From contig NZ_JAJCTH010000013.1 of NCBI RefSeq assembly GCF_020594515.1, forward strand, positions 62,001 through 126,000: 64,000 nucleotides of DNA, written 5' to 3'. The translations under genes were made by a program, and so were the position numbers. Of the stretch, positions 17,855 through 28,171 are shown in pieces. Under the pieces are notes generated by a model, which worked only from the letters and a program-made list of their open reading frames with translations, was not told the DNA's origin and made no database searches. This DNA is from Rhodoferax sp. U2-2l (GTDB taxonomy: Bacteria; Pseudomonadota; Gammaproteobacteria; Burkholderiales; Burkholderiaceae_C). Position 1 is the first letter of the stretch. Each line of letters starts with the position of its first letter.

Positions 17855-18904
17855 ATGACCATCAAAGCCTACGGCGCCCATGCCGGTGACCAACCCCTCG
17901 AACCCATCGACATCACCCGGCGCGCACCTGGCGCACACGATGTGCAGATCGACATCGCTTACTGCGGCGTCTGCCACTCAGACCTTCACCAAGTGCGCTC
18001 CGAGTGGCCGGGCACGCTTTACCCGTGCGTGCCCGGCCACGAAATAGTGGGCCGCGTGTCGGCCCTGGGCGCACATGTGTCAGGCGTCCAGATGGGTGAT
18101 CTGGTGGGCGTTGGCTGCATCGTTGACAGCTGCCAGCACTGTGAGGACTGTGATGACGGCCTGGAGAACTACTGCGACCACATGGTCGGCACCTACAACG
18201 GCCCGACCCCGGACGCGCCCGGCCACACGTTGGGCGGCTACTCGCAGCAGATTGTGGTGCACGAGCGTTATGTGCTGCGCATCCGCCACCCCGAAGCGCA
18301 ATTGGCTGCGGTGGCACCGTTGCTTTGCGCAGGCATCACCACCTACTCGCCGCTGAAGCATTGGAAGGTTGGCCCTGGCCAGAAGGTCGGCGTGGTGGGC
18401 ATCGGTGGCCTGGGCCACATGGGCCTCAAGCTGGCACACGCGATGGGTGCACATGTGGTGGCTTTCACCACCTCGGAGTCCAAGCGCGACGCGGCCAAGG
18501 CGCTGGGAGCGGATGAGGTGGTGGTCTCGCGCAACGCCGACGAAATGGCCCAACACACCAAAAGCTTCGACTTCATTCTGAACACGGTGGCCGCACCGCA
18601 TGATCTGGATGCCTTTCTGGTCTTGCTCAAGCGCGACGGCACGATGACGCTGGTGGGTGCGCCAGCCACGCCACATCCGTCGCCCAACGTGTTCAACCTG
18701 ATCATGAAGCGCCGCAGCCTCGCCGGGTCGATGATCGGCGGCATTCCCGAGACACAAGAGATGCTGGATTTCTGCGCCGAGCACGGCATCGTCTCCGACA
18801 TTGAAATGATCCGCATGGATGAGATCAACGAAGCCTATGGGCGCATGCTCAAGGGCGACGTGAAATACCGCTTTGTCATCGACTGCGCGACGCTGGCCGT
18901 TTAA
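17855..18904 (+). CDS. Zinc-dependent NAD(P) alcohol dehydrogenase (YahK/AdhC type)
   Basis: This 349-residue medium-chain dehydrogenase is likely an aldehyde reductase. Catalytic zinc residues appear in CGVCHSDLH and GHEIVGRV. The structural zinc is held by four Cys in CQHCEDCDDGLENYC. The Rossmann motif is GIGGLGHMGL. Family members such as YahK prefer NADPH and reduce many aldehydes. AAGGACA precedes the ATG. It is the fourth gene of the LysR-linked cluster, which looks like a detoxification or catabolic unit. Confidence 0.92.
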   Translation: MTIKAYGAHAGDQPLEPIDITRRAPGAHDVQIDIAYCGVCHSDLHQVRSEWPGTLYPCVPGHEIVGRVSALGAHVSGVQMGDLVGVGCIVDSCQHCEDCDDGLENYCDHMVGTYNGPTPDAPGHTLGGYSQQIVVHERYVLRIRHPEAQLAAVAPLLCAGITTYSPLKHWKVGPGQKVGVVGIGGLGHMGLKLAHAMGAHVVAFTTSESKRDAAKALGADEVVVSRNADEMAQHTKSFDFILNTVAAPHDLDAFLVLLKRDGTMTLVGAPATPHPSPNVFNLIMKRRSLAGSMIGGIPETQEMLDFCAEHGIVSDIEMIRMDEINEAYGRMLKGDVKYRFVIDCATLAV

Positions 18905-18984
18905 CCAGCCAACCCTCCCAGGCCGAATGCAAGGGCTTGCGCGGTCTCTTTCCTGGAGGCACGGGGTGCTCTCAGAGTTCCTGA

Positions 18985-20108
18985 ATGGTCGTCCATACCC
19001 GCATGCGCCTGCTCAAAGCCCCTGTCGCCGTGATTACCCTGTCTGCCCTGGCCACCGCCGCCTACCTGCAGCACCCGCTGTTCGGGCAACTGCACCAGGG
19101 CGCTCGGCTGGCAGACGTGGCGCAGTCGCCTCATTTCGTCCAAGGCGTGTTTCGTAATCAGATTGACTCACCGAGGCTGACCACCGACCAATCCCAGTGG
19201 TCGATGTGGATGGAAACCCTTTTTGGCAAGAAGGGCCAGCCCCGTTCACCGGGCGCGATTCCAGCGATCAAGACCGACCTGAAGGCGCTGGATGCCCAGC
19301 AGGACCTGGTGATCTGGCTGGGCCACTCGTCCTACTTCGTGCAACTCGGCGGGCAACGAATCCTGATCGACCCGGTGTTCAGCAGCACCGCCGCACCGGT
19401 GCCGCTGGTCAACCAGGCTTTTGATGGCACCAGCATCTATGCGGCAGATGACATGCCCGAGATCGACCTGCTGCTGATCACGCACGACCATTACGACCCC
19501 CCAGCATCCAGGCGCTGCAGCCCAAGGTCAAGCAGGTCGTGACGGGGCTGGGCGTGGGTGCGCATTTTGAGTCCTGGGGTTACGACAAGCGAACTGTGCA
19601 AGAGGCGGACTGGTACGCCAGCCTTCAACCCGTTGCCCAGTTGCAGATCCACGTTACCCCAGCACGCCATTACGCCGGGCGCGCGCTGACCCGCGACCAA
19701 TCCTTGTGGGTGGGTTTTGCGCTGGTGACCCCGCAACGCCGGATTTTTTTCAGCGGCGACTCAGGCTACGCCCCGCACTTCGCCGAGCTTGGCCAACGCT
19801 TGGGCCCGTTCGACTGGGTGGCGCTGGATGCAGGCCAATACGATCCGCGTTGGGCCAACGTTCACATGAACCCGGATCAGGCCGCCCAGGCGGCTGGAGA
19901 GCTGCGGGCCCGTGCGCTGACGCCTGCGCATGTCGGGCGCTTCTCTATCTCGCCCCATGATTGGGATGACCCTTTCAAACGCATCACCGCCGCCAGCCAA
20001 GGGCGAAGCTATGCGTTATGGACACCAGAAATCGGCCGACCGATCTATCTCAATGGTCGTGCACAAACGTTTATGCCATGGTGGGAGGCAGTCACCAGCA
20101 CACGGTAA
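18985..20108 (+). pseudogene. Metallo-beta-lactamase-fold hydrolase gene broken by a deletion
   Basis: The first part codes a signal-like N-terminus, GHSSYFVQLGGQRILIDPVF and LLLITHDHYD. The second part, in another frame, continues SIQALQPKVKQVVTGLGVG and FFSGDSGY to WWEAV. Together they make one MBL-fold protein of about 370 residues, related to the NAPE-PLD/UlaG group. At the junction (near 19498) the family usually reads HDHYDHLDYPS. Here only two bases stand in place of the HLDY codons, so about 10 nt are missing. This shifts the frame and removes a metal-binding His. It lies behind the alcohol dehydrogenase, perhaps once part of the same operon. Confidence 0.85.
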
Positions 20109-20420
20109 GCTGCTCAGGAGCTGGTCAAGACGATTCTTCGCGTTACAAACTCCGGTCCTGATTAAGCCTCGCTCCGCCTGTTTGTGAAAAAATGGCCGCA
20201 TCGCTACCGTGCAAGGTGTATGTGGGCGGCTGGTTTGGTTTTGGCAGTTTGGTAAACCCAACTACCGGTAAGGGTCTATCTAGGTATTCCCGTCATTGAA
20301 ATCTACGCCATGTTGCGGCACCTTCCAAGCTCAACCGAACGGCTGGTCTGGAGCCACCAGGTGGAAAAGTCGAAGGTCAGCAAAAGCCAGAAGCTGACCT
20401 GCGGTGCATTCCATGCCACT

Positions 20421-20570
20421 GAAGGCGGGTGGTGGGCTTGCCGGGCGCAGAACCCATTTGCGTGATGAAGCAGGTGGCGCACCACCGCCAGTCGCAACAC
20501 TCCGATAGCAAGTTAGCCGACGCAGTCTCCCGCTAGGGGCCGGAGAACGGTAAGCCTGCCGCCCTCCTGG
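20421..20570 (+). repeat. Structured dispersed repeat, copy A (upstream of recC)
   Basis: It begins GAAGGCGGGTGGTGGGCTTG and ends CTGCCGCCCTCCTGG. Arms at 20424-20443 and 20548-20567 are inverted repeats matching at 15 of 20 positions across a roughly 100-nt spacer. A second copy lies at 59352-59502. Inner blocks CCGGGCGCAG and GCCGGAGAACGG are shared. The rest of the 590-nt gap between the broken hydrolase gene and recC shows no gene. Confidence 0.65.
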
Positions 20571-20699
20571 CGCCACGCGAACCAAGGGCTCAACGACGCA
20601 GATACCTCGGCTCAAACACAGAAACTGACGCTTCAACGAGGGCAAACCCGCAGCCCACCTCACTACACTCGTTGTCGCCACCCGCCCCGTATCGCCAAC

Positions 20700-23600
20700 A
20701 TGTTGAATCCTGATGTGAACCCTCCCGCCAACCCAGCCACCGACCCTGGCAGCCCACGCGGTTTCATGGTCTTGCACGGCAACCGGCTGGAGGACCTGCG
20801 CGACCTGTTGGTGAGTTATGTGGCGGCGCACCCGCTCAGCCCCCTGGAGCCCGAGGTCATCCTGTTGCAAAGCAACGGCATGAAACACTGGCTGGAGCTG
20901 GCGCTGGCCCAGGACGGCGCCCTGGGCATTTGTGCCGCCACCCGCATGGAACTGCCCAGCAGCTACCTGTGGCAGATGTACCGCGCGGTGCTGGGGGCCG
21001 ACGCGGTGCCTGAACACATGCCGTTCGACAAAAGCGCGCTGCTTTGGCGGCTGGTGCGCCTGCTGCCCGCGCTGTGCGTCAGCAACCCGGTGTACGCCCC
21101 GTTGCAGCGTTATCTGTCGGGCGACAACCCGGCGCGCAAGCTCTACCAGCTGGCCGAACAACTGGCCGACGTGCTGGACGCCTACCAAAGTTACCGCGCC
21201 GACTGGCTGGCCGACTGGGCCGATGGCCTGAACCAGTTGCGCGGCCCTCTGGGTGCGCCGCAGCCGCTGCCGCCTGAACACGCTTGGCAGGCCCAGCTGT
21301 GGCGCGACATCCGCACCGATGTGGGCCCTGAGTTGATGGAAGCCTCTCGTGCCAGCGTGCATGAACGTTTTCTGGCGGCGCTGACGCAGTGGGTCAGCAG
21401 CGGGAACAGCGGCCAGCGCCCACCCGGTGTGCCGCGCCGTTTGATGGTGTTTGGTATTTCCTCCCTGCCGATGCAGGCGGTGCAAGCGCTGGCGGCGCTG
21501 GGTCAGGTGTGCCAGGTGATGCTGTTGGTGCAAAACCCGTGTCAGTATTTCTGGGGTGATGTGGTCGAGGGCCACGCGGCCCTGCGCGCCCAGGTGCGCC
21601 GCAGGCAGTTGGGAAAACCGCAACAGGCGGTCAGTTCCGCGCTGCCAGCCAGCACCGCCCAGCCCTTGCTGGCGTCCTGGGGTAAACAGGGGCGTGATTA
21701 TTTGCATCTGCTCGACGGCTTTGACGAGCCCGAGTCTTACCGCGCGCACTGGAGCCGGGTCGATGTGTTTGTGGACCCGGCTGACAGGGAAACGCCCGCC
21801 ACCCAGCTGGCGCAGCTGCAGTCGGCCATCTTTAACCTGACACCACCACCCGCTGTGCCGCTGGCCCAGCCGGACGACGGCTCGCTGCTGTTTGTCACCT
21901 GCCACAGCGCCCAGCGCGAGCTCGAAGTTTTGCACGACCAGCTGCTGGCCTGGCTGGAGGCCGACCCCGCCCTGCAGCCGCGTGAGGTGATGGTGATGGT
22001 GCCCGACATGGCGGCGTTTGCGCCGCACATCCACGCGGTGTTTGGCCGCTTCACGCCGGGCCAGCCGCGGTACATCCCGTACTCGGTGGCCGACAGCACC
22101 CCCCGTTTGAGCCCGCTGGTGCAGGCGCTGGAGCAGTTGCTGAACCTGCCCAATAGCCGCCTCTCGCTGGCCGACTGGCTCGGCCTGTTTGAGGTGGCCG
22201 CCGTGCGCGAGCGTTTTGGCCTGGACGAAGCCGACGTGCGCCAGGTGCAGCAGTGGCTGAGCGCCGCCGGTGTGCGCTGGGGGCTGGACGCCAATCACCG
22301 CTTGGCCTGGGGTCTGCCTGCGGGCGCGCAGGGTCTGGCGCAAAACACCTGGGCCTTTGGCCTGCGCCGCCTGCTGCTGGGCTACGCCTTGGGCAGCACC
22401 GGGGCGCTGCCTGAGCAGGATGCCACCAGCGGCGCGATCTGGTGCGATACCTTAGCGCAGCCGGCACTCAGTGGCTTGGACGCACCGCTGGCAGCAGGCC
22501 TGCTGGACTGGCTGGATGCCATTGAACAGACTTTGCCCATCTTGCAGCTGGAACACACGCCCGCGCAGTGGGGTCAACTTTTGCAAACCCTGGTCGAACG
22601 CTTTTTTGCCCCGGCCGACGACGCGGATGAGCGCGCCATCGAGCGCCTGCTCACCCCGCTGGCCGACTGGCAACAAGCCTGTGATGACGCAGCGCTGGAC
22701 ACCCCCCTGCCGCTGGAGGTGGTGCGTGAACACTGGCTGGCCAACATCACCGAGGCCGGTCTGCAGCAGCGATTTTTTGGCGGCGGTGTGCAGTTTGGCA
22801 CTCTGATGCCGATGCGCGCCATCCCATTCAAGGTGATTGGCCTCTTGGGCATGAACGACGGCGCCTACCCACGTGTGCAGGCCGCGCGCGATTTCGATTT
22901 GATGGCTAGCAGCTGGCGCGCCGGTGACCGCTCGCGCCGCGAGGACGACCGTTACCTGTTTCTGGAGGCACTGCTGTCGGCGCGCCACAAGCTCTACATC
23001 AGCTGGCAAGGCCACAGCGCGGCCGACAACAGCAGCCGCCCACCGTCGGTGCTGGTGGCGCAGTTGCTGGATGTGGTCAACGCCAGCTGGTCACCCGAGC
23101 GGGTGCCGCAGGCGCAACCGCTACAACCGTTTTCTGAGGCTTACTTTGAGGCCGGTTCGGGATTTCAGACCTTTGACGCCGATTGGGAGAAGATTCGGCC
23201 TCTAGCCCTGATGAATCGTCGGCTGGTAGCTATAAATAGTGAAGTGACTGAGGCAACAGCGGTCAGTGCGGCCCCCAGCGCCCTGACACTGGGCGACATA
23301 CAACGCCTGCTGCGTCAGCCGGTCGAAGTGTTTTTCCGCCAGCGGCTGCAGGTCGATTTTGATGAATTGGACGAGCTGGAGCAGGAAGACGAACCTTTTG
23401 CCCTGAACCACCTGCAGCAGTACCAGGCCGGTGCGGCGCTGTTGCAAGCCGATGGCAGCGCTGTGGCCCTGCGCAGCCTGTACGCCGCTGGCCAGCTGCC
23501 GCTGGCGGGTTTTGGCAACCGGGTGGCGGCTGAGCTGATGGACAAGGCGCAGACCGTGCTGATGTCCCGCGCGACCTGGTTGCAGGCGTACCCGGTGGTG

Positions 23601-24221
23601 CTGGACGCTGTGCCGATTGAGCTGAACTTGTCTGCGGGGTTGACCCTGACCGGCACGCTCAGTGGCCTGTGGTCGCAGGGGCAGGGCGACGACGCACCGT
23701 GCCTGCAGCTGGCCGAACGCACCGGCGCCGTGTTGCAAGGCCGGGGCACCAATCTGGCCGCGCGTCACCATGTGCTGGTGGGCCTGTGGCTGCGGCACTT
23801 GGTGGCTTGTGCCAGTGGGCTCCACATCACCAGTGTGCAGCTCGGGGTCGACGGCCAGGTGGTGTTTCGCCCGCTGGCAGCCAACGCCGCCTTGGCCACG
23901 CTGAGCCGCCTGGGACAAGCCTATGCCCAAGCCTGGGCACAACCGCTGCCAGTCGCCTGCAAAACCGCCTGGGCCTACCTGCTGGCCGAGCGCCAAAACC
24001 AGGCGCTGCTGGTCGCAGGCAAACCCACCAAAGACTCGCACGAGGCCACCCGCGACGCTTTTGAAGGAGGCCAGCGTGGGGGTGAACGCGCCGAGTCAGC
24101 CTACCTGCAGCGCGCCTTTTCGAGTTATGACGATCTGGCAGAAGCCTTGCCACACTGGGCGCAGCAGCTCTATGGTGATCTGCTGGCCCAGGCCGAGGTG
24201 AGCACGGGGGTGGCGGCATGA
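20700..24221 (+). CDS. recC: Exodeoxyribonuclease V gamma subunit
   Basis: This 1173-residue RecC is the scaffold of the RecBCD helicase-nuclease that processes double-strand ends and reads Chi. The N-terminus has the conserved block FMVLHGNRLEDLRDLLVSY. Later landmarks are ILLQSNGMKHWLELALA, LPSSYLWQMYRAVLG and RRLMVFGISSLPMQAVQAL. Length is in the normal range. The start codon is somewhat uncertain, since an ATG 66 nt downstream begins MVLHGNR. The gene carries an in-frame copy of the palindromic repeat coding PLALMNRRLVAINS near residue 840. It overlaps recB by 4 nt (ATGA). Confidence 0.93.
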   Translation: MLNPDVNPPANPATDPGSPRGFMVLHGNRLEDLRDLLVSYVAAHPLSPLEPEVILLQSNGMKHWLELALAQDGALGICAATRMELPSSYLWQMYRAVLGADAVPEHMPFDKSALLWRLVRLLPALCVSNPVYAPLQRYLSGDNPARKLYQLAEQLADVLDAYQSYRADWLADWADGLNQLRGPLGAPQPLPPEHAWQAQLWRDIRTDVGPELMEASRASVHERFLAALTQWVSSGNSGQRPPGVPRRLMVFGISSLPMQAVQALAALGQVCQVMLLVQNPCQYFWGDVVEGHAALRAQVRRRQLGKPQQAVSSALPASTAQPLLASWGKQGRDYLHLLDGFDEPESYRAHWSRVDVFVDPADRETPATQLAQLQSAIFNLTPPPAVPLAQPDDGSLLFVTCHSAQRELEVLHDQLLAWLEADPALQPREVMVMVPDMAAFAPHIHAVFGRFTPGQPRYIPYSVADSTPRLSPLVQALEQLLNLPNSRLSLADWLGLFEVAAVRERFGLDEADVRQVQQWLSAAGVRWGLDANHRLAWGLPAGAQGLAQNTWAFGLRRLLLGYALGSTGALPEQDATSGAIWCDTLAQPALSGLDAPLAAGLLDWLDAIEQTLPILQLEHTPAQWGQLLQTLVERFFAPADDADERAIERLLTPLADWQQACDDAALDTPLPLEVVREHWLANITEAGLQQRFFGGGVQFGTLMPMRAIPFKVIGLLGMNDGAYPRVQAARDFDLMASSWRAGDRSRREDDRYLFLEALLSARHKLYISWQGHSAADNSSRPPSVLVAQLLDVVNASWSPERVPQAQPLQPFSEAYFEAGSGFQTFDADWEKIRPLALMNRRLVAINSEVTEATAVSAAPSALTLGDIQRLLRQPVEVFFRQRLQVDFDELDELEQEDEPFALNHLQQYQAGAALLQADGSAVALRSLYAAGQLPLAGFGNRVAAELMDKAQTVLMSRATWLQAYPVVLDAVPIELNLSAGLTLTGTLSGLWSQGQGDDAPCLQLAERTGAVLQGRGTNLAARHHVLVGLWLRHLVACASGLHITSVQLGVDGQVVFRPLAANAALATLSRLGQAYAQAWAQPLPVACKTAWAYLLAERQNQALLVAGKPTKDSHEATRDAFEGGQRGGERAESAYLQRAFSSYDDLAEALPHWAQQLYGDLLAQAEVSTGVAA
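23197..23243 (+). repeat. Palindromic dispersed repeat, copy 2, inside recC
   Basis: GGCCTCTAGCCCT, a variable middle, then GGTAGCTATAAATAG. It is read through in frame and adds about 15 residues to RecC that resemble those added to RecB by copy 3. Confidence 0.75.
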
Positions 24222-27200
24222 GCAGCATTCCCAACACGACATCGCCCGTGACACACACACTCAACCCCTTGACCCTGCCGCTGCATGGCCTGCAGCTGAT
24301 CGAGGCCTCGGCGGGCACCGGCAAAACCTGGACGCTGGCCGCGCTCTATGTGCGGTTGGTGCTGGGCCACACCGCCGATTCAGAACAACCCGGTGTCGGC
24401 CTGTACCCGCCGCAAATCCTGGTGATGACCTTCACCGAAGCCGCCACCGCTGAATTGCGTGAACGCATCCGCGAGCGGCTGGCGTTATCAGCCCGGTTTT
24501 TCTTGACCGGTGATGAGACCAAGGTCGATGGCTTTTTGTGTGATTTGCGCGCCAGCATCGCCCCCGAACACTGGCCAGTCTGTGCCCAGCGGCTGGACAT
24601 GGCGGCGCAGTGGATGGACGACGCGGCCATCTTCACCATCCACGGCTGGAGCAGCCGCATGCTCAAAACCCATGCGTTTGACAGCGCCAGCCTGTTCACA
24701 CAGAACCGGGTTGAGGACGGTGAACGCCTGCAACTGGTGGCCACACAAGACTACTGGCGCCGCTGGTTTTACGCGCTCGATGCCCAGACCCTGGCCGCAC
24801 TCAAAGCCGTGGGTGACACCCCGCAGGCCCTGCTCGACAAACTCAAGGCGCTTTGGCGCGAATTCGATCGCGCCCCACAAACGTTGGGGACAGCACCCAC
24901 CCCGCCTGATGTGTTGCTGGCACGCTGGGCAACTTGGCAACAACGCCGTGTGGAACTGGAAAGCCCGGCACGCCTGGGCTGGACTGCTGAAGTGGCCCAG
25001 GCCGTGCAGGATGTGGCAGCCGCAAAAACACTCAAAAACTACCGCCCGGACTGGCTAAGCGGCTGGCTGGCCCAGATGGCCGACTGGGCGCAGGGCGCCG
25101 AGATTGACCCGGCCACGCTGGAGCGTTTCACCACCCGCACCCTGGTGGCCAAAGGCTGGGCAACGGCTGACCAGTGGCCGGTGTTTGCCCAACTGGAAAC
25201 CCTGGCTGAGCACCTGAGCGCCGAGCCCGATGTGGTGACCGACTTGTTGACCCATGCCGCGCAAGAGGTGCAACGCAGTTATCAGTGCGCCAAGGCGCAG
25301 GCCGCGCAGTTTGACTTTTCTGACCTGCTGCAAAACCTCTACCACGCACTGCAGGCGCCCGATGGGCGGCTGGCTAGCGCGATTCGTGCCCAGTATCCGG
25401 TGGCGCTGGTCGATGAGTTCCAGGACACCGACCCCTGGCAGTTTGGCAGTTTGCGCAAAATTTATAGCGATCTGCCCAATGAAGACGAGGGCTACAGCCT
25501 GATTTCTTCATCAGACACCGGCCTGATCATGATTGGTGACCCCAAACAGGCGATCTACAGCTTTCGCGGCGCCGACCTGGCCACCTACCTGCTGGCGCGT
25601 GAGCAGGCCCGAGGCATCTACAACCTGCCGGGCAATTTCCGCTCCACGACGGGTGTGGTGGCGGCGGTGAACCGGGTGTTTGAGTTAGCGCACCAGCCTT
25701 TTGGCAGTGTGCCTTTTGTGAAGGTGGATGCGCGCAACCCCAGCATCCAACCGCTGCAGGTGGCAGGCCAGCCCCAGGTGGCAATGACGGTGTGGCATCT
25801 GCCGTTTGCCAGAACCCCGACCAAAGACGATTTTCTGAGCCAGATGGCCGACGTGTTTGCCAGCCAGATGGTGGCGCTGTTGCAAAGTGGCGCCGCGCAA
25901 AGTGGTCACATGGCGGTGCTGGTGCGCAACTGGAACGAGGCCGACGCGATTCGCCAGGCGCTGTCACAACGTGGTGTGCGCAGCGTCTACCTGTCCGAGC
26001 GCAACAGCGTGTTCGCCAGCCAGCAGGCCAAGGACTTGTGGCGTTTGTTACGTGCAGTGGCCAGCCCGGGTTCCAACCGATTGGTACGCGCCGCTTTGGC
26101 CACCCCCACATGGTCGCTGAGTTGGGGTGCACTCGACACGCTGCTGGCTGATGAGGCGGCCTGGGACACCCTGGTCGAGCAGTTTTTGCAATGGCAACGC
26201 ATCTGGTGCGCCCAGGGCTTTTTGCCAATGTTGTACCGGCTGTTGCACGACCAGGGCCTGGCAACACGCCTGCTGCAAGACCCGGCGCAGGGTGAACGTG
26301 CACTGACCAACCTGCTGCACCTGGGTGAGCTGTTGCAAGCGGCCAGCCTTCAGGTACAAGGTGAGGGCGCCTTGATCCGTTACCTGGAGGAGCAGTTACG
26401 CCGCCCGCAGGCCAGTGGCGAGGCCGCGCAGCTGCGGCTGGAGAGTGACGCCAATCTGGTGCAGGTGGTGACGCTGCACAAATCCAAGGGGCTGGAGTAC
26501 CCGCTGGTGTTTTTGCCCTTCATCTCGCTCTACCGCGCCGAGGACAAAGACAGTGGCCGCGATGACGCCGAGCGCCTCAGTGAAGACATCCGCCTGCTGT
26601 ACGTGGCGCTGACGCGCGCCAAACAAGCGTTGTGGTTGGGTGTGGCCCAGGTCAAGGGTGATCTGGATGGCAAAACGCCTCAGGTCAAAAGTGCCATCTC
26701 CAGTCTGCTCGGGCGCAGCACGCCAGACGATTTGTGGGATAAGTTGCAAGCTTGGGCCGGGGAACACATCGCGGTGCTGACCGCCCCCGAGCCCACTGAC
26801 GACGTCTACCAACCGGTGGTTGAGGTCAAACAGCCGCAGAGCGCCCGGGTGCCGCAGCGGCTGATCTACAACCGCTGGTGGAGTGCGAGTTTCAGCGCAC
26901 TCACGCGCGACTTGGCACACGGCGCGTCTGCAACGCTGCCCAGCGAGCGGGATGAACGCCTGCTCGACGCCCAGACCGACAGCCTGCTGCTTGAAGAGGA
27001 CCAGCGCATCGCGAACCCAACAGGGGCCGACCTGCTGAGCGAGGCGCCACGTTTTAACGACTTCCCGGCGGGCAGCCGTTATGGCACCTTGTTGCACGAC
27101 CTGCTGGAGTGGCAGGCGGTCCACGGCTGGCCTGCTGCCACAGACGCTGACCCGTCCCCGCTGGCCCAGCCATGGCAAACCCTGCTGGCGCGCTTAAGCC

Positions 27201-27823
27201 AGCGCCACCACCTGAGCCCCACACATAGCGCGCTGCTGGAGACTTGGGTCAACTTGATTTTGAAGTCAAATCTGCCTCTAGCCCTCATAAATCAAGGGCA
27301 GACAGCTATCAATTTAAGTGACATCAAGGTACAGGACATGTGGCCCGAAATGGGCTTTAGCCTGCCGGTGCACCACCTGGCCAGCGAGGCGCTGGATGCC
27401 TTGATCACCCGCCAGATCTGGCCCGGCCAGGCCCGCCCAGCCTTGCAACACCGCCAGCTACAAGGCATGTTGACCGGCTTCATGGACCTGGTGCTGCTGC
27501 ACCAGGGGCGCTACTACGTGCTGGATTACAAGTCCAACCGCCTGACGGCCTACCTGCCCGAGGCCCTGCAGCAGGCCATGCTGATACACCGTTACGACGT
27601 GCAGGCCGCCCTGTACCTGCTGGCGCTGCACCGGCTGCTCAAAAGCCGTTTGCCCGACTACGACCCGGCCCAGCATCTGGGCGGCGCCCTGTACCTGTTC
27701 CTGCGCGGCATTGATCAGCCTGGCTGCGGCCTGCTGCATGTGAGCCCGCCCGTGGCTTTGATCGAGGCGCTGGATGAGGTGTTTTCCCGATCACCGACGC
27801 TGGATCGGCAGGATATTGATTGA
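24218..27823 (+). CDS. recB: Exodeoxyribonuclease V beta subunit
   Basis: This 1201-residue RecB is the 3'-5' SF1 helicase and nuclease of RecBCD. Walker A is at about 31-37 in EASAGTGKTWTLAAL, and Walker B is VDEFQDTDPWQF. Helicase motif VI region is LYVALTRAKQALWLG. The C-terminal nuclease has GFMDLVLL and VLDYKSNRL (about 1088-1110), the Asp and Lys residues that bind metal. A palindromic repeat near residue 1020 is translated in frame (PLALINQGQTAINL). recD does not follow directly; it lies 6 kb downstream, beyond yigZ and the accessory operon. Confidence 0.95.
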   Translation: MSSIPNTTSPVTHTLNPLTLPLHGLQLIEASAGTGKTWTLAALYVRLVLGHTADSEQPGVGLYPPQILVMTFTEAATAELRERIRERLALSARFFLTGDETKVDGFLCDLRASIAPEHWPVCAQRLDMAAQWMDDAAIFTIHGWSSRMLKTHAFDSASLFTQNRVEDGERLQLVATQDYWRRWFYALDAQTLAALKAVGDTPQALLDKLKALWREFDRAPQTLGTAPTPPDVLLARWATWQQRRVELESPARLGWTAEVAQAVQDVAAAKTLKNYRPDWLSGWLAQMADWAQGAEIDPATLERFTTRTLVAKGWATADQWPVFAQLETLAEHLSAEPDVVTDLLTHAAQEVQRSYQCAKAQAAQFDFSDLLQNLYHALQAPDGRLASAIRAQYPVALVDEFQDTDPWQFGSLRKIYSDLPNEDEGYSLISSSDTGLIMIGDPKQAIYSFRGADLATYLLAREQARGIYNLPGNFRSTTGVVAAVNRVFELAHQPFGSVPFVKVDARNPSIQPLQVAGQPQVAMTVWHLPFARTPTKDDFLSQMADVFASQMVALLQSGAAQSGHMAVLVRNWNEADAIRQALSQRGVRSVYLSERNSVFASQQAKDLWRLLRAVASPGSNRLVRAALATPTWSLSWGALDTLLADEAAWDTLVEQFLQWQRIWCAQGFLPMLYRLLHDQGLATRLLQDPAQGERALTNLLHLGELLQAASLQVQGEGALIRYLEEQLRRPQASGEAAQLRLESDANLVQVVTLHKSKGLEYPLVFLPFISLYRAEDKDSGRDDAERLSEDIRLLYVALTRAKQALWLGVAQVKGDLDGKTPQVKSAISSLLGRSTPDDLWDKLQAWAGEHIAVLTAPEPTDDVYQPVVEVKQPQSARVPQRLIYNRWWSASFSALTRDLAHGASATLPSERDERLLDAQTDSLLLEEDQRIANPTGADLLSEAPRFNDFPAGSRYGTLLHDLLEWQAVHGWPAATDADPSPLAQPWQTLLARLSQRHHLSPTHSALLETWVNLILKSNLPLALINQGQTAINLSDIKVQDMWPEMGFSLPVHHLASEALDALITRQIWPGQARPALQHRQLQGMLTGFMDLVLLHQGRYYVLDYKSNRLTAYLPEALQQAMLIHRYDVQAALYLLALHRLLKSRLPDYDPAQHLGGALYLFLRGIDQPGCGLLHVSPPVALIEALDEVFSRSPTLDRQDID
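27273..27318 (+). repeat. Palindromic dispersed repeat, copy 3, inside recB
   Basis: TGCCTCTAGCCCT, a middle with AAGGGC, then GACAGCTATCAATTTAAG. The CTAGCCCT and AAGGGC blocks can pair. It is translated in frame between the helicase part and the nuclease domain. Confidence 0.8.
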
Positions 27824-28171
27824 AGCGTTCAGTCCTGGTCAGCATGCTGGGCGCCAAACTGGCCAGTCGGGGCTGGTAGCACTGAATCGGCGCAATGGAC
27901 AAAGTGTCAAGCTGGAACGATTTCTACAGATGCCAAGTCACGGTCCATCAGCGATTCGATGATGACCTCACGGTGATCCAGCAAAACCTTCAAAGTGGCG
28001 GCCCGCGATTGATTCAAGGTTTTCAAACGGATGGCGCTTCATGAGTCGTGAACTCATATGTCATTTTGGCCGATAGCCCTTTTCCACTTGCGTAAGCAGC
28101 TATTAACTCAATAGCGTGCGTTGTACTCAGAGGAAACCGCACGGGGCAGCTGCATTCCCATTGCATACCAT
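27824..28171. other. Gene-free stretch between recB and yigZ
   Basis: No intact gene is visible. On the minus strand about 40 codons (VLLDHREVIIESLMDRDL) look protein-like but are broken by stops and frame changes, so a gene remnant is possible. The right third is occupied by a palindromic repeat. This is where recD would be expected if the locus had the usual recC-recB-recD order. Confidence 0.5.
28068..28114 (+). repeat. Palindromic dispersed repeat, copy 4
   Basis: GGCCGATAGCCCTT, a variable middle, then AAGCAGCTATTAACTCAATAG. It is intergenic, between recB and the 3' end of yigZ. Confidence 0.65.

Noticed and set aside
20331..22343. Very long open frame (670 codons) on the minus strand across recC
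   Set aside because: It lies antisense to a clearly conserved recC, its product is a His/Gln/Arg-rich string without domains, and such shadows are expected in GC-rich genes.
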